DNA of 64,000 bases, taken from the NCBI RefSeq assembly GCF_030538755.1, contig NZ_JAUNTJ010000014.1, positions 1 to 64,000 of the forward strand, given 5' to 3'. Every line of letters starts with the position of its first letter. Within the stretch, counting starts at the first letter, position 1. Below the pieces are notes generated by a model, which worked only from the letters and a program-made list of their open reading frames with translations, was not told the origin of the DNA and did no database searches. The DNA comes from Paracoccus sp. (in: a-proteobacteria) (GTDB lineage Bacteria; Pseudomonadota; Alphaproteobacteria; Rhodobacterales; Rhodobacteraceae). This document shows, in pieces, positions 44,672 to 52,338 of the stretch. The translations under genes and the position numbers were made by a program.

Positions 44672-46069
44672 ATGACCAAGACCACCCGGACCGAAACCGA
44701 CAGCTTTGGCCCGCTTGAGGTGCCCGGCGACAAATACTGGGGCGCGCAGACGCAGCGTTCGATCCAGAACTTCCCCATCGGCTGGGAACGTCAGCCGGTC
44801 GCCATCGTCCGCGCCCTTGGCGTCATCAAACAGGCCGCCGCGCAGGTGAACATGGCCACCGGCAAGCTGGACCCGGCCATCGGCAAGGCCATGGTGCAAG
44901 CCGCATCCGAGGTGGTCGAGGGCAAGTTCGACGACAACTTTCCGCTGGTCGTCTGGCAAACCGGGTCGGGCACGCAGTCGAACATGAACGCGAACGAGGT
45001 TATCAGCAACCGCGCGATCGAAATTCTGGGCGGCGAGATGGGCAGCAAAAAGCCCGTCCATCCCAACGATCACTGCAACATGGGGCAGTCGTCGAACGAC
45101 ACCTTCCCGACCGCGATGCACGTCGCCATCGGCATGGTCGCCCGCGACGTGCTGATCCCCGGCCTTGAAAAACTGCACGCCGCACTGGCCGCCAAGGCCG
45201 AGGAGTTCAAGGACATCATCAAGATCGGCCGCACCCACACACAGGATGCCACACCCCTGACGCTGGGTCAGGAATTCGGCGGCTATGCCCATCAGGTGAA
45301 AATGGGGATCGAGCGGGTCAAGATGTGCCTGCCGCAGATCTATGAACTGGCGCAGGGCGGCACCGCCGTCGGCACCGGGCTGAACACCCAAAAAGGCTGG
45401 GATACTGCGATTGCGGCGGAAATCGCCAAGATCACCGACCTGCCTTTCGTGACCGCCCCCAACAAGTTCGAGGCGCTGGCCGCCCATGACGCGATGGTGT
45501 TCTTTTCCGGCGCGCTGAAAACCGTCGCCGCCAGCCTGTTCAAGATCGCCAATGACATGCGGCTGCTGGGGTCCGGCCCGCGCTCGGGCCTGGGCGAGCT
45601 GATCCTGCCGGAAAACGAGCCGGGTTCCTCGATCATGCCGGGCAAGGTCAACCCGACGCAGGCCGAGGCACTGACCATGGTCTGCGCCCATGTCATGGGC
45701 AATGATGCGGCGGTCGGCTTTGCCGGGTCGCAGGGGCATTTCGAACTGAACGTCTATAACCCGATGATGTCCTATAACGTCATCCAGTCCATGCAACTGC
45801 TGGGCGATGCGGCGGGGTCGTTCACCGATAACATGGTCGCCGGGACCCAAGCGAACGTGGCCCGCATCGACAAGCTGATGAAGGAAAGCCTGATGCTGGT
45901 GACGGCACTGGCCCCGACCATCGGCTATGACAACGCGACCAAGGTCGCCAAAACCGCGCATAAGAACGGCACCACCCTGCGCGAAGAGGCGGTCGGGCTG
46001 GGCTTTGTGACCGAAGACGAATTCGACCGCATCGTTCGCCCGGAACTGATGGTCGGCCCCGAAGACTGA
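44672..46069 (+). CDS. fumC: Class II fumarate hydratase
   Basis: 465 residues, oxygen-stable fumarase converting fumarate to L-malate in the TCA cycle. The signature [17 protein letters not shown] carries the catalytic Ser loop; [33 protein letters not shown] and [17 protein letters not shown] are the other superfamily motifs. GGGAGCGATGCC precedes the ATG. A terminator follows. Confidence 0.96.
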   Translation: MTKTTRTETDSFGPLEVPGDKYWGAQTQRSIQNFPIGWERQPVAIVRALGVIKQAAAQVNMATGKLDPAIGKAMVQAASEVVEGKFDDNFPLVVWQTGSGTQSNMNANEVISNRAIEILGGEMGSKKPVHPNDHCNMGQSSNDTFPTAMHVAIGMVARDVLIPGLEKLHAALAAKAEEFKDIIKIGRTHTQDATPLTLGQEFGGYAHQVKMGIERVKMCLPQIYELAQGGTAVGTGLNTQKGWDTAIAAEIAKITDLPFVTAPNKFEALAAHDAMVFFSGALKTVAASLFKIANDMRLLGSGPRSGLGELILPENEPGSSIMPGKVNPTQAEALTMVCAHVMGNDAAVGFAGSQGHFELNVYNPMMSYNVIQSMQLLGDAAGSFTDNMVAGTQANVARIDKLMKESLMLVTALAPTIGYDNATKVAKTAHKNGTTLREEAVGLGFVTEDEFDRIVRPELMVGPED

Positions 46070-46073
46070 TCGC

Positions 46074-46103
46074 AAGGGGCGCGGCACAGACCGCGCCCTT
46101 ATT
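46074..46103 (+). terminator. Probable terminator of fumC
   Basis: GGGCGCGG-CACAGA-CCGCGCCC followed by TTATT, 7 bases after the stop codon; T-run is short. Confidence 0.7.
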
Positions 46104-46356
46104 CCCTGAACGGAACGGTCACAAGGCATCTGCGTGCGGGCACTTGCGGCCCGTGCGATTGCGCCAGCCAAAAAGGTTAACGCCCCCCGCTTCGCCATGC
46201 CGACCGGCCAGGCTCTGCCCCCTCTCGACCGCCAGCTAATCTGCTGGCTGGCCATAGGCATCACGCTGCTGGCTGTTTCGGGTGCCGTGCCGTGCTATAT
46301 TCGCCGCAAGAACGCCCCTGCATCTTATGGCCCATCACGCTGTCCCCGGTGGAACA

Positions 46357-46545
46357 ATGAACAACGTCATCAATCTGCGGCAGGCCCGAAAATCGCGCGC
46401 ACGCACCGACGCCCGCCGCACGGGCGATGCGAACGCGGCAAAATTCGGTCGCACCAAGGCCGAAGTCGCCGCTGAAACAACCCGAAAGAACCGGGCGTCG
46501 AAATCTCTTGACGGCCACCGGATCGACAAGGACGACCCGGCCTAA
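46357..46545 (+). CDS. DUF4169 family protein
   Basis: 62 residues, highly basic and arginine/alanine rich: MNNVINLRQARKSRARTDAR ... FGRTKAEVAAETTRKNRA ... LDGHRIDKDD. This is the DUF4169 pattern, common in Rhodobacterales near fumC and sspB. Probably helical; function unknown. GGTGGAAC is the ribosome site. The 287 bases between fumC and this start contain only the fumC terminator and no clear gene. Its stop overlaps the end of a minus-strand ORF (46542-46805). Confidence 0.8.
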   Translation: MNNVINLRQARKSRARTDARRTGDANAAKFGRTKAEVAAETTRKNRASKSLDGHRIDKDDPA

Positions 46546-46805
46546 CCCAGCCAGTCTGGCGCAACCGCTGCTTGGCCAAAGTCAAAAATCAGTTCGTCGC
46601 ATAGGCCAGACCACTCGGCCTGCGATGCAGGTTCAGACGCCGACGGCGGTTCGGTCTGCCCGTCCGCCCCACCTTGGGTCAGACACGCATCAGTGGCGTC
46701 AAAACAAAAGTCAGACCACTCTGGGTAGAAAAAACTTGCCGCTGCGTCATCCTGCGACGCTTTGGGGCTGGCCCATTTCTCTACAATGTTGTTCAATATT
46801 CTCAT
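46542..46805 (-). CDS. Possible orphan acidic 87-aa protein
   Basis: ATG-started minus-strand ORF in an otherwise gene-free 330-base gap whose base composition is more AT-rich than the neighbours. The product is acidic with paired motifs EWSDFCFDA and EWSGLCDEL, each holding Trp and Cys, suggesting an internal repeat. There is no good ribosome site and several codons (ATA, TTG) are rare here. No family recognised. It converges on DUF4169 with a 4-base overlap of stops and is divergent from the RHH gene. It could be a recently acquired small gene or chance. Confidence 0.35.
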   Translation of the reverse strand: MRILNNIVEKWASPKASQDDAAASFFYPEWSDFCFDATDACLTQGGADGQTEPPSASEPASQAEWSGLCDELIFDFGQAAVAPDWLG

Positions 46806-46875
46806 ATCGCTAGCCCGATTACCCTTTTATCAGCCCGGTTCTGGGCCGGCGAATGAAGCTGACTTGAGGTATCGC

Positions 46876-47178
46876 ATGAAACGAACCGAATCGGTTCAGA
46901 AAGATAACGAGCATTTGAACGAATCCGTGGCCGCGGCGCTGGTTCTGCCGATGCTGGATGCCCCGGCCAAGCGTTCGGTGACGATCGGCGGGCACCGGAC
47001 TTCGGTTTCGCTCGAAGATGCCTTCTGGAAGGTTCTGGGCCAGAAAGCGCGCGAATTGGGCCGCCCCCGCGCCGCGCTCATCGCCGAAATCGACCGCAAG
47101 CGCCCGCCCGAAGTCGGCCTGGCCACCGCTTTGCGCCTGTTCGTTCTGGACTCGGTTCAGAACCACGACCCCGCATAA
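46876..47178 (+). CDS. Ribbon-helix-helix domain protein
   Basis: 100 residues. A 28-residue non-conserved N-terminal extension precedes an RHH_4-type domain: KRSVTIGGHRTSVSLEDAFWKVLGQKARELGRPRAALIAEIDRKRP ... ATALRLFVLDSV. Relatives consist only of the RHH part and usually follow DUF4169 closely, whereas 330 bases intervene here. Likely DNA-binding, possibly autoregulatory. GAGG lies 8 bases upstream of the ATG. Confidence 0.8.
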   Translation: MKRTESVQKDNEHLNESVAAALVLPMLDAPAKRSVTIGGHRTSVSLEDAFWKVLGQKARELGRPRAALIAEIDRKRPPEVGLATALRLFVLDSVQNHDPA

Positions 47179-47500
47179 GCTGACGCCTGCGGCGCAGACG
47201 AATCACCCCCGCCGCAACCACGCCCGGCCGGGTGATCTGCCGGCCATCAGGCTGCATTGCTTGCTGGTATCCTTGGATTTGCAGCGATAGGATGGCCGCG
47301 CCCAAACGGTCGGGAGCAGGTCTGGCGCCCTGTAACCTGACCATGGGGCAAGCATTGCGGGGACGGAACGGCGGTGACAGCAAACGATGACATGGAACAG
47401 GCGGGGGCTTTGGGCCGGCAGGCACGTCACACGCGCGTCAACCGATGCAGGATCAACCGCTGATGGCCCGCTCCTGCCCATACCCGCCACGGACCACCGC
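47179..47500. other. 322-base stretch without a supported gene
   Basis: Between the RHH gene and phnN. Plus-strand frames are open toward phnN but have no family resemblance or ribosome site. No repeat, hairpin with T-run or RNA gene was recognised. It must carry the phnNM promoter. Confidence 0.5.
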
Positions 47501-48046
47501 ATGAGCGGCAGCACCCCGCAGGTCATCGCCGTGGTCGGGCTGTCCGGCTCGGGCGTTTCGACGCTGATGAAGGCCGCCGCCGATCGCATGGCCGGGCGCG
47601 TGTCGATTGTGCGCCGCGTCATCACCCGCCCCGCCGAACCCGGCGGCGAAAACATCATCAGCACCGAGGAACGCGCCTTCACCGCCCTGCAAAAGGCCGG
47701 GCTTTTCGCGGTGTCGTGGTATGCCTACGGCATGTCCTACGGCATCCCGAAAAAGCTGCCCGACGCGCCGGTGGTTCTGGCCAATATGTCGCGGCTGGCC
47801 TTGGCCGAGGCAGCGGCGGCCTTTCCCGGCCTCGCCGTGATCCATGTCACCGCCCCCGAACCCCTGCGCATCGCGCGGCTGACGGCGCATGGCCGCGACA
47901 ACCCGCGCGAACTGGCCGCACGAATCGGCCGAGGCCCCGAATTCGACCGCCTGAACCTGCCAGTTCACGACATCGACAACTCCGCCGAACTGGAAGCCGC
48001 GCTGACAGATTTCTGCAACGCCATCGACAGGATTTGCGGCACATGA
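47501..48046 (+). CDS. phnN: PhnN-like ribose 1,5-bisphosphokinase with degenerate P-loop
   Basis: 181 residues. Family features are clear: VRRVITRPAEPGGENI, GLFAVSWYAYGMSYGIPK, VVLANMSRLAL and VIHVTAPEPLRIARLTAHGR. PhnN makes PRPP from ribose 1,5-bisphosphate and ATP at the end of the C-P lyase pathway. However, Walker A reads GLSGSGVST: Val19 occupies the place of the ATP-binding lysine (family GPSGAGKD). Activity is therefore doubtful. The stop overlaps phnM in an ATGA junction. Confidence 0.82.
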   Translation: MSGSTPQVIAVVGLSGSGVSTLMKAAADRMAGRVSIVRRVITRPAEPGGENIISTEERAFTALQKAGLFAVSWYAYGMSYGIPKKLPDAPVVLANMSRLALAEAAAAFPGLAVIHVTAPEPLRIARLTAHGRDNPRELAARIGRGPEFDRLNLPVHDIDNSAELEAALTDFCNAIDRICGT

Positions 48047-49185
48047 TTTTGGCCAATGCCGAACTGATCCTGCCCCACGGTGTCATGCGCGGCGCCCTGC
48101 ATGTGGAAAACGGAGTGATCGCCGACGTCACGCCGGGCACGACAGTCCCAGTCGGTGCCATAAACTGCGACGGCGACTATGTGGCCCCCGGCCTTGTGGA
48201 ACTGCATACCGACAATCTGGAACGTCATATCCAGCCCCGCCCCGGCGTTGACTGGCCCCACGCGGCGGCGATCATCGCGCATGACGCGGAACTGGCCAGC
48301 GTCGGCATTACGACCGTGTTCGACGCCATGCGCATCGGCTCGATCCCCGGCGAAGGCGGCGATGACACAAGCTATGATCCCTATGCCCGCCCTCTGGCCA
48401 GCGAGCTGATGGCCGTCCGCGCACGCGGCGCGCTGAAGATCAGCCATTTTCTGCACCTGCGGGCCGAGGTCTGCTCGGAAACCCTGATCGCGGAACTGGA
48501 CGAATTTTCACCCGATGATCGCGTCGGCATCGTCAGCCTGATGGATCACACCCCCGGCCAGCGACAGTTCCGCGACATAGCCAAGCTGGCGCAATATGTG
48601 CAAGGCCGCCATCGGCTCAGCGATCAGCAATTCGCCGAACACGTTCAGCGCCTGCAAGACCTGCGCGCCCGCTACGGCGACCAGCACGAGGCCGCCGCCG
48701 TCGCCCTGGCCCACCGCCTTGGCGCAGCTTTGGCCAGCCATGACGACACAACGGCGCAACAGGTCGCGACCTCTGCGGGATACGGCGTCCGGCTGGCGGA
48801 ATTCCCCACCACGCCCGAGGCCGCAGCCGCCTGCCACGATCACGGCATCATGGTGATGATGGGCGCACCGAACCTGATCCGGGGCGGATCGCATTCCGGC
48901 AATGTCGCCGCCGCAGAACTGGCGCAGGCAGGGCTGCTGGACATCCTGTCATCCGACTATGTGCCCGCCGCGCTGCTGTCAGGCGCACTGCGGCTGGCGG
49001 CGATCTGGGGCGGCGACATGGCCCGCGCCATCGCCTGCGTCACCCAAAACCCGGCCCGCGCCGCCGGCCTTACGGATCGCGGCGCATTGACGACCGGCCA
49101 ACGCGCCGACCTGATCCGCTTTGGCGTAATAGACAGCGACACGCCGGTGCTGCGCGGGGTCTGGGCGCGCGGGCTGCGGATCTAG
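48043..49185 (+). CDS. phnM: Alpha-D-ribose 1-methylphosphonate 5-triphosphate diphosphatase
   Basis: 380 residues, amidohydrolase superfamily. PhnM removes diphosphate from ribose 1-methylphosphonate 5-triphosphate in phosphonate use. Metal motif ELHTDNLERH replaces the usual HxH, as in PhnM, and MDHTPGQRQF, LASHDDTT and GAPNLIRGGSHSGNVAA are diagnostic. The start overlaps phnN by 4 bases. The C-P lyase core genes phnGHIJKL are not in the window, so this pair is detached from them. Confidence 0.93.
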   Translation: MILANAELILPHGVMRGALHVENGVIADVTPGTTVPVGAINCDGDYVAPGLVELHTDNLERHIQPRPGVDWPHAAAIIAHDAELASVGITTVFDAMRIGSIPGEGGDDTSYDPYARPLASELMAVRARGALKISHFLHLRAEVCSETLIAELDEFSPDDRVGIVSLMDHTPGQRQFRDIAKLAQYVQGRHRLSDQQFAEHVQRLQDLRARYGDQHEAAAVALAHRLGAALASHDDTTAQQVATSAGYGVRLAEFPTTPEAAAACHDHGIMVMMGAPNLIRGGSHSGNVAAAELAQAGLLDILSSDYVPAALLSGALRLAAIWGGDMARAIACVTQNPARAAGLTDRGALTTGQRADLIRFGVIDSDTPVLRGVWARGLRI

Positions 49186-49219
49186 CAAGCCACCCCGCCA
49201 ACCTGACACCACGCCCCCG

Positions 49220-49252
49220 CTTCCTGTTTGCCTAAATACGCACCTTGGGGCG
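49220..49252 (+). repeat. Dispersed repeat family 2, copy h
   Basis: CTTCCTGTTTGCCTAAATAC then GCACCTTGGGGCG in the 96-base gap between phnM and the convergent DUF2189 gene. The inverted repeat is degenerate in this copy. Confidence 0.7.
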
Positions 49253-49281
49253 CGATCCCTCGCAACCTCGGCAAGCTCGGG

Positions 49282-50103
49282 TCAGATGTCCGGCATCAGC
49301 CGCCGATACATGTGCCAGCTTGCGTGCCCCAGCACCGGCAGCGCAACGAACAGCCCCAGAAAGAACGGGATGAAACCCGCGAACAGGATCGTCGCAATCG
49401 TCATCGCCCAGGCCAGCATCGGCCCCGGATTCATCAGCACCGCCCGAACCGAGGTGATGATGGCGGTGATGAAATCCACCTCGCGTTCCAGCAGCAAGGG
49501 CAGCCCGACCACGGTAAAGCTGAACAGCACCGCCGCAAAGCCTGCGCCGATGATCGAGCCGACCAGCAACATCATCAACCCACGCCCCTGATACAACACC
49601 TCGGGCGAACTGGTGATATTGGTCAATGCCGACACGCCCATGAACAGGGCAAAGATCGTATGCGCGACAAAGACCCAGAACATGAACAGCAGCAGAATCA
49701 CCATCGCCATGGACGGCATCTGCCGGTCTTTTTGCGCAAAGATGACGCCCGCGACCGACGGCCAGTCCAGCCGCTCGCCCGCCTCGATCCGGCGGCTGAC
49801 CTCATACAGACCGACGGCGGCAAAGGGCGCGATCAGCGGAAAACCGGCGATGAACGGGATCAGCCACCATTCCTGCCCGGCCGCCAGGGCCACCGCCATC
49901 AGCACCAGCCCGCCCGCGACGTAAAAGGCCGAAAACAGCAGGCCAAAGGCCGGAGCGCGGCGAAAATCGCGGATGCCGTCCATCAGCGAGGCCGAAACGG
50001 CGTCGATGCCGATCTGCACCGGCTCGGGGATAATGTCGGGGCCGCGCGGCTGGCCCGGTCCGGCTGGGGCGCGCAATGGCATGTCGTCGTTGATGTCGGT
50101 CAT
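49282..50103 (-). CDS. DUF2189 domain membrane protein
   Basis: 273 residues with about six membrane helices. Start at 50103 has AAGGGAGGAT upstream. The order (amphipathic N-terminus DGIRDFRRAPAFGLLFSAFYV, central PLIAPFAAVGLYEVSRRIEAGE, paired late helices) matches DUF2189, found in many alphaproteobacteria, sometimes near cytochrome oxidase genes. Function unknown. It is on the same strand as coaD, which lies 59 bases upstream. Confidence 0.88.
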   Translation of the reverse strand: MTDINDDMPLRAPAGPGQPRGPDIIPEPVQIGIDAVSASLMDGIRDFRRAPAFGLLFSAFYVAGGLVLMAVALAAGQEWWLIPFIAGFPLIAPFAAVGLYEVSRRIEAGERLDWPSVAGVIFAQKDRQMPSMAMVILLLFMFWVFVAHTIFALFMGVSALTNITSSPEVLYQGRGLMMLLVGSIIGAGFAAVLFSFTVVGLPLLLEREVDFITAIITSVRAVLMNPGPMLAWAMTIATILFAGFIPFFLGLFVALPVLGHASWHMYRRLMPDI

Positions 50104-50162
50104 GGCAGATCCTCCCTTGACCAAAAGGCTAGGGGCAAGCCGCGCAGCGATCAACGGATTTG

Positions 50163-50654
50163 TCAGCCGAACTTTTCGGTCAGCGCCTGCGACACCGGCG
50201 GGGTGACGAATTTCGACACGTCCCCGCCCAGCCGGGCAATTTCCTTGACCAGTTTCGAGGCAATCGCCTGCCGCCGCGCATCGGCCATCAGGAACACCGT
50301 CTCGACCGTCGAATCAAGCGCGCGGTTCATGCCAACCATCTGAAACTCATACTCGAAATCGGCCACCGCCCGCAGGCCACGCACGATGATCGAGGCCCCC
50401 ACATCGCGCGCGCAGTCGATCAGCAGGTTTTCAAACGGATGCACGATAATTTCGCCGCCGGTCTGCCGCAAAATCGCATCGCATTCCGCGCGCACCATGG
50501 CCACGCGCTGTTCCAGACTGAACAGCGGCCCCTTGTCGCGGTTGATGGCGACGCCGATCACCAGCCGGTCCACCAGCGCCATCGCGCGCTGAATGATGTC
50601 GATATGGCCAAGCGTGACCGGATCGAAAGTGCCGGGGTAAAATCCAATGCGCAT
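50163..50654 (-). CDS. coaD: Phosphopantetheine adenylyltransferase
   Basis: 163 residues; transfers AMP from ATP to 4'-phosphopantetheine, the penultimate step to coenzyme A. Start MRIGFYPGTFDPVTLGHIDII carries the TxGH nucleotidyltransferase motif; IIVRGLRAVADFEYEFQM and the C-terminal FVTPPV are diagnostic. Start fixed at 50654. Confidence 0.96.
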   Translation of the reverse strand: MRIGFYPGTFDPVTLGHIDIIQRAMALVDRLVIGVAINRDKGPLFSLEQRVAMVRAECDAILRQTGGEIIVHPFENLLIDCARDVGASIIVRGLRAVADFEYEFQMVGMNRALDSTVETVFLMADARRQAIASKLVKEIARLGGDVSKFVTPPVSQALTEKFG

Positions 50655-50802
50655 GGGTCCGTCCTGCAATGCCTTTGCCAAGGGAAAGCGGATATTGGCG
50701 GCAAAGACAAGGGCCAGCACCCCTGCCCCGCATCATCGCAGGCAGGATATGCTGCCCTGATCCCCGGTGGCGCGACCCTGCGCCGGTGGTAAAAGACGCG
50801 GC

Positions 50803-51264
50803 TCAGTTCCCCATAATCATGCCGGTCAGGGCCTCGCGCTCGGCCGCAAGTTCTTGCAGGCGGCCCGAGACCGCATCACCGATCGACACGACGCCCAGCA
50901 TATGCCCGTTGTCATCCACCACCGGCATGTGCCGGAATCGCCCCTGCGTCATGCGTTGCAGCACCGTCAGCGCGTTTTCCGCGACCGTGCAGGTCTGCAC
51001 CGATGCGGTCATGATCCCGCTGACCGGCTGATCCAGCACGCCCGGCCCGTTTTTGCCGATCTGGCGCACGATGTCGCGTTCCGACAGGATGCCCGCCGGT
51101 GTCTGACCATCGGCGGACACCACCACCGCCCCGATCCGATGTTCCGCCAGCAGGCGGGCGGCGTCGGCCACCGTCGCGTCGGGCTTGATGGTCATGATCG
51201 CATCTGCGTTAACGCCCGGCTTGTCGGAACCATTCTTGAGCGCGAGTATCTGATTGACCAGCAT
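50803..51264 (-). CDS. Two-CBS-domain protein
   Basis: 153 residues, a pair of CBS motifs: TVADAARLLAEHRIGAVVVSADGQTPAGILSERDIVRQI and TVLQRMTQGRFRHMPVVDDNGHMLGVVSIGDAVSGRL. Such stand-alone Bateman modules bind adenosine nucleotides and regulate partner enzymes. ATG 51264 follows a GGAGGAATG-type site. Partner unknown. Confidence 0.9.
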   Translation of the reverse strand: MLVNQILALKNGSDKPGVNADAIMTIKPDATVADAARLLAEHRIGAVVVSADGQTPAGILSERDIVRQIGKNGPGVLDQPVSGIMTASVQTCTVAENALTVLQRMTQGRFRHMPVVDDNGHMLGVVSIGDAVSGRLQELAAEREALTGMIMGN

Positions 51265-51324
51265 GACATTCCTCCGGTGTCGCGTATGGGTTGAGTGCAT
51301 CATGTTCGGCGGTCGGGGCACCCG

Positions 51325-52236
51325 TCAAGTGGGACGATCGGCCTGCCGCGCGGCAAGAGCCTCCAGCCGCGTCACCTCGCGCCGGATGGCGATGGCCAAT
51401 GCCTCGGCCAGACGGGCCAGACGGGCCGAAGCGCGGTCATCGGCATGGCGCAGCAACCAAAAGCTGCGGGTCAGCGAGATCTGGTCGGTCAGCACCCGCC
51501 GCACCTCGGGCGCAAAGGGGATGGCAAAGTCATGCACGATCCCCAGCCCCGCCCCCGCCCGGATCGCCTGCATCTGCACCGACACCGAATTTGATGCGAC
51601 AGCCGCCGTTTCGGCTCCGGTTTCGGCCAGATAGTCCAGCTCGCGGTCAAAGATCATGTCGGGGATATAGCCGACAAAGCGGTGCCCGCGCAGGTCGGCG
51701 CGGCTTTTGATCGGCGGATGCGCGGCCAGATAATCGCGCTGCCCGGCCAGATGCAGCCGGTAATCGGTCAGCCGCTGCACCACCAGCCGCCCGGTTTCGG
51801 GCGGGCTGACGGTGATCGCCATATCCGCCTCGCGGCGGGACAGGCTGATGACGCGGGGCAGCGCGACGATCTGGATTTCAAGGCCGGGATGGGCCGCGCA
51901 CAGGCTTTGACAGATTTGCGGCAGCAGATAGTTGGCACAACCATCGGGCGCACCGATGCGCAACTGCCCAGTCAGCCCGGCGGCGGGGGTGCCGACCTCG
52001 GCGGCAGCGGCAGCGGCCTGTTCGGCGGTTTCGGCAGGGGCGATCAGCCGCTGGCCGCGTTCAGTCAGCGTATAACCCTGCGGCGTTTTCACGAACAGCG
52101 CCGCGCCAAGGCCGGCTTCCAGCCGCGCGACCCGCCGCCCCACGGTCGATGCGTCCATCCCCAGCCGACGCCCCGCCGCCGACAGGCTTTCGCCGCGCGC
52201 CACCGCCAGAAAGATGCGCAGATCGTCCCAGTCCAC
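51325..52236 (-). CDS. LysR-type regulator, probable controller of mmsA
   Basis: 303 residues. N-terminal winged helix (DWDDLRIFLAVARGESLSAAGRRLGMDASTVGRRVARLEAGLGAALF) and a LysR substrate-binding domain (TGQLRIGAPDGCANYLLPQI ...). The start is a GTG at 52236, chosen because AGGAGG lies 5 bases upstream. It is divergent from mmsA with 102 bases between starts, and a 16-base palindrome lies directly before its ribosome site, consistent with autoregulation and control of valine catabolism. The inducer is unknown. Confidence 0.88.
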   Translation of the reverse strand: MDWDDLRIFLAVARGESLSAAGRRLGMDASTVGRRVARLEAGLGAALFVKTPQGYTLTERGQRLIAPAETAEQAAAAAAEVGTPAAGLTGQLRIGAPDGCANYLLPQICQSLCAAHPGLEIQIVALPRVISLSRREADMAITVSPPETGRLVVQRLTDYRLHLAGQRDYLAAHPPIKSRADLRGHRFVGYIPDMIFDRELDYLAETGAETAAVASNSVSVQMQAIRAGAGLGIVHDFAIPFAPEVRRVLTDQISLTRSFWLLRHADDRASARLARLAEALAIAIRREVTRLEALAARQADRPT

Positions 52237-52246
52237 CACCGCCTCC

Positions 52247-52262
52247 TTTGCATAAATGCAAA
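52247..52262. promoter_or_regulatory. Candidate LysR operator 1
   Basis: Perfect palindrome TTTGCATAAATGCAAA immediately upstream of the lysR ribosome site. Shares TTGC/GCAA half-sites with the dyad at 52285-52303. Sequence symmetry only. Confidence 0.45.
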
Positions 52263-52284
52263 ACCCTTTTGCCAGCATTCCCCT

Positions 52285-52303
52285 TTGCGCGGCATTTCCG
52301 CAA
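52285..52303. promoter_or_regulatory. Candidate LysR operator 2
   Basis: TTGCG-N9-CGCAA, a LysR-style T-N11-A type dyad 36 bases before the mmsA start, placed to contact RNA polymerase at the mmsA promoter. Sequence symmetry only. Confidence 0.4.
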
Positions 52304-52338
52304 GGCTATTGTGCCGCCAACACGCAAAGGAGGATGCG

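Noticed and set aside
46134-46475. 113-codon plus-strand frame between fumC and DUF4169 with one hydrophobic segment
   Set aside because: No ribosome site, overlaps the DUF4169 start in another frame, and the second half is a shadow of that gene.
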